Of a stretch of DNA of 64,000 nt, positions 43,770 to 52,526 are shown piece by piece. The translations under genes and the position numbers were made by a program. How positions within the stretch are numbered: position 1 is the first letter of the stretch; each line of letters opens with the position of its first letter. A model generated the notes under the pieces. It saw nothing but the letters and a program-made list of their open reading frames with translations. It ran no database searches and was not told the DNA's origin. Source of the stretch: Salegentibacter echinorum (GTDB taxonomy: Bacteria > Bacteroidota > Bacteroidia > Flavobacteriales > Flavobacteriaceae); contig NZ_FQVT01000001.1 in assembly GCF_900129445.1 (NCBI RefSeq), forward strand, positions 558,001 through 622,000, written 5' to 3'.

Positions 43770-44258
43770 TTATTCGTAAGTCACGGTTACATCAAACTTA
43801 CCTTTGTAATTTCCTGTGGCTTGCTCGGCAGCAACGTTTAAGGTAGCACCTACACCAATAGTCTGGGTAGAACCAGTACCTTGAGAACTAGCTCCAGCAT
43901 CGTGGTTAAAATTGTCTACGGTAATTTTTTCTGTACCGTTAGAAAGAGTAACCGAACTTGGTAAAGCAATGGTATAATTGAATCCATTCGCTGCAGTAGC
44001 GTTAAAAGAAGCTGCTGCTGGAGAAGTAGATCCTATTTGTGAAAGTGTAGAAGCGCTAATAGTTCCATCTGTAGCAACTACTACAGTTCCTGCAGTATTA
44101 TTAGCCACTTTACCAAAATTCAAATCCTGTTGAGCAGAAATTCCAATGGGACTTACAATATCAGCTGCAGCATTAGCGGTTGCAGTAGCTTTAGCTTCAT
44201 CTTGTGCGAAAGTAGTTCCAGCGATAAGAGCGAATAAAATAAAAGTAAATTTTTTCAT
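43770..44258 (-). CDS. DUF4402 fimbrial-subunit-like protein (second, probably major)
   Basis: 162 residues; signal MKKFTFILFALIAGTTFAQ. The mature protein is small, Ala/Thr-rich and free of cysteine: AKATATANAAADIVSPIGISAQQDLNFGKV at the start, and GATLNVAAEQATGNYKGKFDVTVTYE at the end. The end again has the penultimate-Tyr pattern. It has its own candidate promoter (44309-44335) and is followed immediately by a strong hairpin, the arrangement expected of an abundantly made major subunit. Family knowledge: DUF4402 proteins occur in chaperone-usher loci of other bacteria. Confidence 0.8.
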   Translation of the reverse strand: MKKFTFILFALIAGTTFAQDEAKATATANAAADIVSPIGISAQQDLNFGKVANNTAGTVVVATDGTISASTLSQIGSTSPAAASFNATAANGFNYTIALPSSVTLSNGTEKITVDNFNHDAGASSQGTGSTQTIGVGATLNVAAEQATGNYKGKFDVTVTYE

Positions 44259-44308
44259 TTTGATTGTGTTTTAAAAGTTTTTGATTTGGGTTCTTTTTTT
44301 TAACACTG

Positions 44309-44335
44309 CAAATATGGGGGTAAACCCTTATACAA
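44309..44335 (-). promoter_or_regulatory. candidate promoter of the major DUF4402 subunit
   Basis: On the minus strand CATATTTG (44309-44316) is a one-mismatch match to TAnnTTTG, with TTG at 44333-44335 upstream (16-nt spacer). It lies about 50 nt before the start codon. Confidence 0.4.
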
Positions 44336-44436
44336 ATGAAATTTATTCGATAAGCTAGATGAAATACTCGTTGAAATGCATTTTATTGAGAAATCTTTAA
44401 AAACTACATCGTTGTAGCAGATATTTTGAAGAAAAT

Positions 44437-44937
44437 TTAATTATAATTTACTGTGACCTGTAAATCATTAAGGGTTTTATAGTCGCCCGGTTTTTGATTT
44501 GGATTTACGATAAGACTGGCACCTACTCTTATAGTATTGCCGTTTTCCGCCAATCCGTCGCCAGTATAATTGGTCGTAAAGTCCTGCACTCGCATACTTT
44601 CACTGCCATTTACCAGTTGATGACTTCCTTTAGGTAGGCTAATATCGAACGCATAGCCACTTTGTCCGGTTACTTTAAAAGCAGCGGCAGAAACGTGACC
44701 GCCATCGGTGAGTTCTATATCACCGTTGGCCGTTCTGGTATTCTCCGGACTAAGAATTACGGCTCCTCCAGATTTTGCATCAATATTGGCAAAACTCATA
44801 TTAGCGGTAGTATTTATACCTATAGGTTGGATAATCGTTGCCGATGCTGTAAAATTTGCGGTAGCTGATGCCTGTGAGAATAGAGAGCCTACTCCAGTAA
44901 AAAAGAAAAGACTTAGGATTAGTAGTTTTTTTGTCAT
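44437..44937 (-). CDS. DUF4402 fimbrial-subunit-like protein (first)
   Basis: 166 residues; signal MTKKLLILSLFFFTGVGSLFSQ. The mature start ASATANFTASATIIQPIGINTTANMSFANI repeats the alternating strand of the other subunits. LSPENTRTANGDIEL, SLPKGSHQLVNGSESMRVQDF and RVGASLIVNPNQKPGDYKTLNDLQVTVNYN match DUF4402, again ending with penultimate Tyr. It is the most upstream gene in the minus-strand locus, 178 nt from the next subunit. No clear promoter box is seen in 44938-45211. Confidence 0.78.
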   Translation of the reverse strand: MTKKLLILSLFFFTGVGSLFSQASATANFTASATIIQPIGINTTANMSFANIDAKSGGAVILSPENTRTANGDIELTDGGHVSAAAFKVTGQSGYAFDISLPKGSHQLVNGSESMRVQDFTTNYTGDGLAENGNTIRVGASLIVNPNQKPGDYKTLNDLQVTVNYN

Positions 44938-45211
44938 CAGTAGGCAGCTTTAGATTCGGAAGTATAAAAATAACAAAAAATAATCGATGAAAAGCATAAA
45001 AAACAGATAAAGTGCATTTATTTTTAAAAAACACTAATTTTTGATGCTATTCATTATAAAATTTAAGTTCTTCTATTAAACATTAAATTTTATTGAAGAA
45101 TTTCTATGGTCTAAATTTTAATTTCTCATTTTGCGCGGAGTTTTTAAGTGTATATTCTGTGATTATTTTAAATTAGCCACTTACAATCCTCTAAAAATAT
45201 TCATTTTTGTT
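44938..45211. other. divergent intergenic region between the subunit locus and doxX
   Basis: AT-rich with no gene recognised. No convincing TAnnTTTG box for the first subunit; a weak CATTTTTG precedes the DoxX start. Confidence 0.4.
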
Positions 45212-45628
45212 ATGAAAAATTCTTACTCAACAATTTTAAGCCTGGAAAGAACAGATTTTGGATTACTCTTTTTTAGACTTGCTATTTCGGGATTAATGCT
45301 TAGCCACGGTATTCCGAAATTAATTACTTTTTTTGATGCTGAAGAAATTGTATTTGTAGATCCCATGGGAATTGGTATGGTGCTAACTTTTGGGCTGGCC
45401 GTTTTTGCAGAATTTGTTTCTTCAATTTTGGTGATTTTAGGCTTGGCTACCCGGTTAGCCGTAATACCGCTTATCGCTACCATGGCAATAGCCGCTTTTA
45501 TTGTGCATTGGACAGACCCTTTTGTTAAGCAGGAATTACCTTTATTATATATGAGTGGTTATTTGCTGCTCTATTTTACCGGAGCCGGGAAATTTTCATT
45601 AGATCAATATTTTCTCAGGAAGAAATAA
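45212..45628 (+). CDS. DoxX family membrane protein
   Basis: A 138-residue membrane protein with four hydrophobic segments. The LSLERTDFGLLFFRLAISGLMLSHGIPKLITFF start and AVFAEFVSSILVILGLATRLAVIPLIATMAIAAFIVHW core are typical of DoxX. The ATG at 45212 begins MKNSYSTILSL; an in-frame upstream start at 45131 would add an unlikely N-terminus. Function in Bacteroidota is unclear; DoxX proteins are linked to redox or membrane homeostasis. It is followed by a bidirectional hairpin. Confidence 0.88.
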   Translation: MKNSYSTILSLERTDFGLLFFRLAISGLMLSHGIPKLITFFDAEEIVFVDPMGIGMVLTFGLAVFAEFVSSILVILGLATRLAVIPLIATMAIAAFIVHWTDPFVKQELPLLYMSGYLLLYFTGAGKFSLDQYFLRKK

Positions 45629-45726
45629 GCTACCTGTGAATAAGCCAGAGAAGATTATCTAAAAAATTTATTCTGATTTAGAGATGCGCTCGGTATAAAA
45701 CTCACTTATGAAGTAAGAAATAGAAA

Positions 45727-45768
45727 AGCGGTATCAAAACCAACAAAACGTTTGATACCGCTATTTTA
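45727..45768. terminator. bidirectional hairpin between doxX and the small acidic gene
   Basis: Perfect 12-bp stem AGCGGTATCAAA (45727-45738) / TTTGATACCGCT (45751-45762) with a T-rich tail on the plus side and AAAA upstream, between convergent genes. Confidence 0.8.
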
Positions 45769-45786
45769 TCTGCTTATTTTTACAGT

Positions 45787-46083
45787 TTAATTCTCTGTGG
45801 TGTCGGGATCTGGAAAATCGTCCATATCTTTTTTATTTTTTTTGACTCCTTTCTTATTGAAACGATAATTTTCCTCATCTACCAGGTTATTGGTTTTGCT
45901 GGGATTGCTGTCGCGACTACCGGGGATGTCCAATTCTTCTGCAGTAAAATCTACCTGTTCTTTATCGTCTAAATCTTTATCCTGGCCTTTATTCATACTC
46001 CTGCCTTTTTTGTTTAAAGCTTGTTTGTCTTCCGCAGTAATATCTGAATTGTAGGTCTCTTCATTTTTATCTTTCTTGCTCAT
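45787..46083 (-). CDS. small hydrophilic protein of unknown function
   Basis: About 98 residues, highly polar and likely disordered: MSKKDKNEETYNSDITAEDKQALNKKGRSMNKGQDKDLDDKEQVDFTAEELDIPGS and a DPDTTEN tail. No cysteine, no signal, no recognised domain; composition resembles small stress or general-stress-type hydrophilic proteins. The start at 46083 matches the natural beginning of the polar sequence. A hairpin terminator follows it. Confidence 0.7.
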   Translation of the reverse strand: MSKKDKNEETYNSDITAEDKQALNKKGRSMNKGQDKDLDDKEQVDFTAEELDIPGSRDSNPSKTNNLVDEENYRFNKKGVKKNKKDMDDFPDPDTTEN

Positions 46084-46220
46084 AATTTTTTGTTTTAATC
46101 TCAATTTAAAGATTATTCCAAATCTTAACCAATTAACGTGGTTAAAATCTGGTTAAAATAAATCAAGGTTCTTAGTTTTCGTGGCGTAATTAAAGAGAGG
46201 GTGTAAGGTTAAGGTGGTAC

Positions 46221-46264
46221 AAAAAAAGGCTGCCTAAAAGTAAACGTACTTTTTAGACAGCCTA
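46221..46264 (-). terminator. terminator of the OmpA-family gene
   Basis: On the minus strand AGGCTGTCTAAAAAGTA pairs with TACTTTTAGGCAGCCT across a short loop (46227-46242 and 46247-46263), followed by seven U. It lies directly after the OmpA gene. Confidence 0.85.
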
Positions 46265-46294
46265 ATTATAAACAATTGGTTAGTTGGTTTTTTC

Positions 46295-47122
46295 TTACTC
46301 TGCTTCTAGCATAGCAAAGAATTTATCTAAATTAGGAATAATTACAATTCTTGTTCTTCTGTTTTTAGCCCTATTCTCGTTATTTGAGTTGTCCACCAAT
46401 GGCTGGTAACTACTTCTTCCGGCTGCGATTAATTTTTCAGGGGAAACATCATATTTATCCTGAAGAATTCTAACGATAGAGGTCGCTCTTCTCACACTTA
46501 AGTCCCAGTTATCCTGAATGTAAGATTCTTCTACTAAAGTTCTATCATCGGTATGGCCTTCTATCATAACTTCCATAGCTGGTTCAGATTTAATTACTTC
46601 GGCCAGTTTCTTTAAAAGAGGTTGTGCTTTGTTACTTACTCTAAAGCTTCCGCTTCCAAACAACAATTTATCTGAAACATTAATCATTACAACCGTCTTA
46701 TCTACGCTAATGTCGATATCTTCATCATCGGAACCTTCAGAAATAGAATTTTTTAAATTATGGGAAACGGCAAGGTTAATGGAATCTTCTAAAGTTTTGG
46801 CTTCTGCCACTTTAGTCTGGTCCATTTTAGCAATGGTTTCCCGCATTTTTTCTTTATTGTTTTTAGACATAACCGTTAAATCGTTCATCTCCATCTTTGA
46901 ATCATTCTCATCACGTAAGGAGTTGATCTTCGCATTATAATCTGCAACGCGCGCTTCAATACGAGCGTATTTTTCTTCAATTTCTTCTTTCTCTACCTGA
47001 GTTTTCTGTAAGGTACTTTTCGTATCATCTAATTGATTTTCTAAAGAGACGTACTTCTTCTTAGAAACACAGGAGCCTAACATTCCGGCTGCTAAAACAG
47101 TTACTGCAATAGTTCTTTTCAT
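46295..47122 (-). CDS. OmpA-family lipoprotein
   Basis: A 275-residue outer-membrane lipoprotein: signal MKRTIAVTVLAAGMLGSC with Cys18 acylation. Residues about 22-110 form a coiled coil. The C-terminal OmpA peptidoglycan-binding domain (about 150-265) has MVMIEGHTDDRTLVEES, NWDLSVRRATSIVRIL and GRSSYQPLVDNSNNENRAKNRRTRIVI. It tethers the outer membrane to peptidoglycan. A TAACTTTG box on the minus strand (47224-47231) lies about 100 nt upstream of the start. Confidence 0.92.
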   Translation of the reverse strand: MKRTIAVTVLAAGMLGSCVSKKKYVSLENQLDDTKSTLQKTQVEKEEIEEKYARIEARVADYNAKINSLRDENDSKMEMNDLTVMSKNNKEKMRETIAKMDQTKVAEAKTLEDSINLAVSHNLKNSISEGSDDEDIDISVDKTVVMINVSDKLLFGSGSFRVSNKAQPLLKKLAEVIKSEPAMEVMIEGHTDDRTLVEESYIQDNWDLSVRRATSIVRILQDKYDVSPEKLIAAGRSSYQPLVDNSNNENRAKNRRTRIVIIPNLDKFFAMLEAE

Positions 47123-47504
47123 ATTTCGGATTTTTTCAATTAATTAGCCCATTAACATTTTTACATGGCTAAGCCATTTAGGTGCGAGAACAATGCCGAA
47201 TTGCTAACGGCTCTGTAATTCGGCAAAGTTAAAACGCTTGTTTAAGCCTTATTCTGGTTCATAATGAGTGTCTTAAGGTGTTTGGCTTGTAATCTGATAA
47301 TTATTTTTGGCCGCTTATCTAATGTAATATGAGATTTTAAAAACTGTGGAAAAAAGGATAAAAGTGTGTAAAAATGCCACAGTATAAAAATTATTTTGTC
47401 CTGAACTGCGATAAACACAAAGATAATTAACTAAATATTAGGTATATAAAGTTAGTTAAAAACATACCTTACTATAAATTTGTAACCCATTTACAATTTA
47501 CGCA
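47123..47504. other. divergent intergenic region between the OmpA gene and tamB
   Basis: 382 nt with no gene seen. It holds the OmpA box (TAACTTTG on the minus strand, 47224-47231) and the tamB promoter (TAAATTTG at 47475-47482). The middle is AT-rich without further motif. Confidence 0.5.
47475..47482 (+). promoter_or_regulatory. -7 box of the tamB operon
   Basis: TAAATTTG fits TAnnTTTG, with TTA at 47452-47454 about 20 nt upstream in place of TTG. The start codon is a TTG only 22 nt later, so the 5' leader is short. Confidence 0.5.
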
Positions 47505-50500
47505 TTGGAAGAGAAAAAGGAAAAAGAAAAAAAGAAGAGTAAAAAAGGTACTCGAATTTTAAAGATCATCGCAAAAATTTTTGCGGGACTTTTTATTTTA
47601 ATACTTCTCATATTATTATTTATTAGAAGTCCCTGGGGACAGGACATAATAAAGGAACAGGTAGTAAAGAATATTTCCGGTAAAACCAATACAGAAATCT
47701 CATTAGACAGACTTTTTATAACTTTCGCCGGGAATATTCAAATTGATGGTTTATACCTTGAAGACAAAAAAGGCGATACTCTGGTATATTCAAAAATGCT
47801 GGAAGCCGATATCCCTATTTGGCCAATCATACAAGGTGGCGCAATCTCTGTAGATCAATTGGATTGGGAAGGTTTAAAAGCCAATGTTATTAGAAAGGAT
47901 TCTGTAAATGGCTTTAACTATGAATTTTTGATGGAAGCCTTCGCTTCAGATTCTACACAAACTCCCCAGGATACCACCTCTTCTCAGCCTATGGAAATAA
48001 ATATAGGAGAAGTGAATTTTAAAGATTTTGACCTTAAATTTAAAGATGATGTTCTTGGTATTGATGCCAAACTAAACTTAGGAGAATTAGGTGTTGCCAT
48101 GGATAAAACTTCCCTTCCGGAAATGGATTTTCGCGTAGAAGAAGCGGTATTAAACAATACTCAGGTAACCTATTTTCAATCCAAACCTTTTCCGCCTTCC
48201 GAAGAAGAGGAAGAGCCGGCGCCTTCGCCATATCTGGTCATAAATTCTTTTAAGATCAATGATGTTAGCGTAAATTATCAATCTATCCCAGATGGTTTAA
48301 ATGCCCAAATTGGTATAAAAGATTTTTTAGCTGAAATTCCGCTCGTAGATTTAAAAAAGCAAGAAGTTGAAGTTGGTAGAATAGCTCTTTCTAAATCTGC
48401 TGTTGCAGTAAATATGAATTCCGCCAAAGATTCTATCGCCAATACGGCTGAAAATAAAGAAAATCTTGCAGCTAAGGATGAAGAAGAAGTTGAAACAGGC
48501 TTTTCCTGGCCGGAGTGGCGGGTAGATGTTAAAGAAATTTCCCTTGAAGAAAATAGAATTGCTTACTCCCGGGATAGCATAATGCCTAAATCTGGTGTTT
48601 TTGATGCAAACGCAATTTTTCTGGAAGATTTTAATTTTAAGGCAGAAGATTTAGTTTTACAGGAGAAATCTGCCGAAGCTAAGATCGCTGCCCTTAATTT
48701 TCAGGAAGCATCCGGAATTAATCTGAAGAAATTTAATTTCAGCTTAAACCTAAGCGATGAAAACCTGGAGGTTTCGAACCTGGACCTTGCCTTAAACGAA
48801 AACGAGTTACAGGGACAAACCAAAATAAGCTATAATTCTTTAGAAGATTTTATTGAGAATTATGAAAATGCAAGTTTGGCGATAGATTGGCCAAAATTTA
48901 ACCTGGATTTAAAGGATATATTTTTATTTCAGCCCGACCTTAAAAAGAATACTTATTTAAAAGAAATAAGTAAAAATAAGATTTCGGGAGCGCTTAAAGC
49001 CGATGGAAAATTAACGGCATTAACTATTCCTACAGCCAAATTCAATTGGAAAAATACAAATATTACTGCCAGAGGTAAGGTTTTTAATGCTACCGACCCG
49101 GATAATATCCGGTTTGATTTCCCTCGTTTTGTCTTAAACTCAAATAAAGCCGATTTGGCAACTTTTGTAGATGAAAAGAAAATGGGCGTCGATATTCCGA
49201 AGCAAATAAACTTAACCGGAAATTTTAGCGGCACCCCCGAAGATCTTAAAGCCCAGGCTAATTTAAATACTACCGATGGAGGGATAAAATTAGATGCAAG
49301 TTTCCAAAATACAGAAGATATCGCTTTCAACGCCGAGATGGAAACCGAAAGCGTACAACTGGGTAAAATACTTAAAAATCCGCAACTGGGCGCCCTTAAC
49401 CTTCGCTTAACCGCAAATGGGCAGGGAAGTAATTTGAATGTTTTAGATGCAAAATTCAATATTACCATAGATTCTTTTGCCTATAATGAATACAAAATTC
49501 GTGACCTGGCTGTCCTGGGGGATATTGAAAACGGAAGGGGAACAGTTACTTCAGATTACAAGGATGAAAATATAGATTTAGCCTTAAACTCAAACGTGGT
49601 TTTAGATTCTGTAAGTCCCGAGGCCGATCTTAATTTAGATTTAAAAGGAATTAAACTTCAGGCGTTTGGTATTGCATCCCGTGATATTAGAATGGCCTTT
49701 AATCTCGATGCCGGTTTTAAGGGAAATGCAGATGAATTTAAAGCCAATGCCAATTTTACCGAAAACACCGTGGTTTTTGATGAAGACACTTATCTACCCG
49801 GAGACCTAAGTGTAAACGCCTTTGTAAGACCAGACACGACTGCAGTTAGTGTGAGTAATAAAATTATTTCGTTAGATCTGGAATCTAACGCAAATCCTAC
49901 AGATTTTAGTAATGCTTTGTTTAGGCATTATAGGTCTTATATTTCTGAAGAAGTAAAAACCGATACCGTCGCCAATCCCGTGAATTTGAAACTAAGGGGA
50001 AAACTGGCTGATGCACCGGTGTTGCACGAGGTTTTCCTACCGGGATTGAAACAATTGGATACCGTAAATATTACTGCAGATTTTAGGGAAAAAGAACGAA
50101 TTTTAAAAGCAGGGGTAAGTTTACCTTTTATTAATTATGCCGATAGTGAGATAGATAGTCTGGGTATTACGGTAGATACAGATAAAGATAACTTTGATTT
50201 CAACCTTGGCTTCAACGCAATAAATTCGGGACCAATTGCAATTCATAAAACCGATTTTAATGGTAGGTTGGGAAATAAAAAGATCTTTTTAAATTTTACC
50301 AGCATGCAAGATGAGGAACATTTGTTCCATGTAAATTCAGAAGTTTCGCAGGTAGGAGATAGTCTTAGGTTTCACTTGCAGCCAGAAGAATTGATCCTGA
50401 ATAAAAACGAATGGGATATTGCAGCTAATAATGAGTTATTGATCCTGGATAAAAGTATCACCGCGAGGGATTTTAGATTACATAGAAATAATCAGGAAAT

Positions 50501-52526
50501 GATTATAAGCAGTGATCTGGCGATTTCAGAAAAGAAGCATTTAGGCCTTAGGTTTAATAATTTTAACCTCGCCTCATTTTTAGCCTATTTTAATCCTGAT
50601 GAGAAACTGGCATCGGGGGATCTAAATGGCGATATTGCTTTTGAAGATCCTATGGGCAAATTTGGTATTTTGGCCGGGTTGGAGATCAATCAACTTAAAA
50701 TGATGGATGTAGATCTGGGGACACTTAGCCTCGATGCAACTCCCAGAGGTGGCTTTAATTATGACGTAGGGCTCGCATTAAAAGGAGAGAACGCCGATTT
50801 GGATTTAGAAGGTTCTTTAGTAGCGAAAGATTCTACCACCGCAATTTCCATGAACCTCGATATCAATGAATTTAAAATGAAAGCAGTAGAGGCTTTCTCC
50901 CTGGGAACGATTAAAGACGGTACCGGTAGCTTTTCCGGAAATATGAGTTTAGAAGGTTCTACAACAGAGCCTCAATATAAAGGGGAGTTCAACTTTAATG
51001 AAGCTGGCTTCAAATTAACCTTGCTCGATGCGCAATTTACTTTACCTTCAGAAAAACTTAGATTGGATAATGAAGGCATCTATTTCGATAATTTTAGGGT
51101 AGAAGATGTAGATAATAATGCTTTTACGGTAAACGGGGAAGTGCTTACCGAAGATTTTTTAAATCCGGAATTCGATTTGCAGTTTAAAGCAAATAATTTT
51201 CAGGTTTTAAATTCTGATGAAGAGGACAATGAACTGTTTTATGGTACCGCCAGTTTTGATGCAGATGCCCAACTAACCGGGGACCTCAATATGCCAAAGT
51301 TGAATCTGGATCTAACAATTGGTCCCGATACCGATTTTACTTATGTGCTTCCCAAAGAAGAGATGGCTATTGAAGAGCGCGGTGGAGTGGTGATTTTTGT
51401 AAATAGGGAAAATCCGGATAATATTTTAACACAAACAGATGAGGAAGAATCGGCAACTTTATCTGGTTACGATATAAAAGCTCGCATTAGAGTTGATAAA
51501 TCGGCAGTTTTCAATATTATTTTAGACCCACAAACGGGAGACAATTTACAGGTAAAAGGTGAAGGAGATTTAGACCTCGCAATTACGCCTAACGGGCGTA
51601 TGAACCTCTCCGGACGCTATACCTTGAGCGACGGCCATTATGAAATGAGTCTTTACAATTTAGTAAAAAGAAGGTTTGATATCGCCGAAGGCAGTCGTGT
51701 TAGTTGGGCGGGAGATCCGTTTGATGCCAGTCTGGACGTTAGTGCTATTTATAAGGTAGATGCCTCGCCGGCTTCCATAATGGGAGACAGAAATGGAAAT
51801 CCTAATGAATTTAGACGTGATTTACCGTTTTTGGTTTATTTAAATGTAGATGGAGAGCTCCTAAAACCGAAACTTTCTTTTGGTCTACGTATGCCAGAAG
51901 ACTCTCAGGGCGCTTCCGGGGGGCAGGTTTATAGCAGGATACAGCAACTAAACAACCAGGAATCTGAATTAAACAAACAGGTATTTTCACTGCTGGTGCT
52001 TAATCGTTTTTATCCTACCGCAGGTAGCGATGGTAGTAGTGGAGGAACCATGACAATTGCCAGGGATAACCTTAACCAGGCTCTTTCGGACCAGTTGAAT
52101 ATTTTTTCAGATAAATTATTGGGCGACACCGGAGTAGAGCTCAATTTTGGCGTAGATAGTTATACCGATGCTTCTGCGGAAGAAAGGACAGAGGTTGACA
52201 TAAGCGCCCAAAAGAAATTATTTAACGACAGGATTATTGTGAGCGTGGGTAGCCAGGTAGATGTGCAGGGAAGTGATAGAGGAAATGAAGAAGGGCCCAA
52301 CCCCATAATTGGCGATGTGAGCGTACAGTATTTAATAAATAAAGGAGGTCAATTTAGGTTAAAAGGCTTCCGCGAGAATAAGTTTGCCAATGTAATTGAC
52401 GGACAAATCATTATAAGTGGTATCGCTTTTATTTTTAATAGGGAATTTAACGAATTTCAGGAATTATGGGATAACTTTTTTCTGAAACAACGGGACGAAG
52501 ACGAAGAGAATAATGAAAAAGAATAG
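47505..52526 (+). CDS. tamB: TamB/AsmA-like translocation and assembly module protein
   Basis: A 1673-residue inner-membrane-anchored periplasmic protein. The N-terminus is very basic (EEKKEKEKKKSKKG), then one membrane helix (about 22-40), then a long stretch of beta-rich repeats (LNLGELGV, DFNFKAEDLVL and many similar) and a conserved DUF490/TamB C-terminus (about 1250-1673, with YNLVKRRFDIAEGSRVSW, LLGDTGVELNFGVDS and DVSVQYLINKGGQFRLKGFRENKF). The start is a TTG at 47505: an in-frame stop at 47475 precludes any upstream ATG and the next in-frame Met is about 100 residues in. It overlaps tamL by 14 nt and works with it. Confidence 0.92.
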   Translation: MEEKKEKEKKKSKKGTRILKIIAKIFAGLFILILLILLFIRSPWGQDIIKEQVVKNISGKTNTEISLDRLFITFAGNIQIDGLYLEDKKGDTLVYSKMLEADIPIWPIIQGGAISVDQLDWEGLKANVIRKDSVNGFNYEFLMEAFASDSTQTPQDTTSSQPMEINIGEVNFKDFDLKFKDDVLGIDAKLNLGELGVAMDKTSLPEMDFRVEEAVLNNTQVTYFQSKPFPPSEEEEEPAPSPYLVINSFKINDVSVNYQSIPDGLNAQIGIKDFLAEIPLVDLKKQEVEVGRIALSKSAVAVNMNSAKDSIANTAENKENLAAKDEEEVETGFSWPEWRVDVKEISLEENRIAYSRDSIMPKSGVFDANAIFLEDFNFKAEDLVLQEKSAEAKIAALNFQEASGINLKKFNFSLNLSDENLEVSNLDLALNENELQGQTKISYNSLEDFIENYENASLAIDWPKFNLDLKDIFLFQPDLKKNTYLKEISKNKISGALKADGKLTALTIPTAKFNWKNTNITARGKVFNATDPDNIRFDFPRFVLNSNKADLATFVDEKKMGVDIPKQINLTGNFSGTPEDLKAQANLNTTDGGIKLDASFQNTEDIAFNAEMETESVQLGKILKNPQLGALNLRLTANGQGSNLNVLDAKFNITIDSFAYNEYKIRDLAVLGDIENGRGTVTSDYKDENIDLALNSNVVLDSVSPEADLNLDLKGIKLQAFGIASRDIRMAFNLDAGFKGNADEFKANANFTENTVVFDEDTYLPGDLSVNAFVRPDTTAVSVSNKIISLDLESNANPTDFSNALFRHYRSYISEEVKTDTVANPVNLKLRGKLADAPVLHEVFLPGLKQLDTVNITADFREKERILKAGVSLPFINYADSEIDSLGITVDTDKDNFDFNLGFNAINSGPIAIHKTDFNGRLGNKKIFLNFTSMQDEEHLFHVNSEVSQVGDSLRFHLQPEELILNKNEWDIAANNELLILDKSITARDFRLHRNNQEMIISSDLAISEKKHLGLRFNNFNLASFLAYFNPDEKLASGDLNGDIAFEDPMGKFGILAGLEINQLKMMDVDLGTLSLDATPRGGFNYDVGLALKGENADLDLEGSLVAKDSTTAISMNLDINEFKMKAVEAFSLGTIKDGTGSFSGNMSLEGSTTEPQYKGEFNFNEAGFKLTLLDAQFTLPSEKLRLDNEGIYFDNFRVEDVDNNAFTVNGEVLTEDFLNPEFDLQFKANNFQVLNSDEEDNELFYGTASFDADAQLTGDLNMPKLNLDLTIGPDTDFTYVLPKEEMAIEERGGVVIFVNRENPDNILTQTDEEESATLSGYDIKARIRVDKSAVFNIILDPQTGDNLQVKGEGDLDLAITPNGRMNLSGRYTLSDGHYEMSLYNLVKRRFDIAEGSRVSWAGDPFDASLDVSAIYKVDASPASIMGDRNGNPNEFRRDLPFLVYLNVDGELLKPKLSFGLRMPEDSQGASGGQVYSRIQQLNNQESELNKQVFSLLVLNRFYPTAGSDGSSGGTMTIARDNLNQALSDQLNIFSDKLLGDTGVELNFGVDSYTDASAEERTEVDISAQKKLFNDRIIVSVGSQVDVQGSDRGNEEGPNPIIGDVSVQYLINKGGQFRLKGFRENKFANVIDGQIIISGIAFIFNREFNEFQELWDNFFLKQRDEDEENNEKE

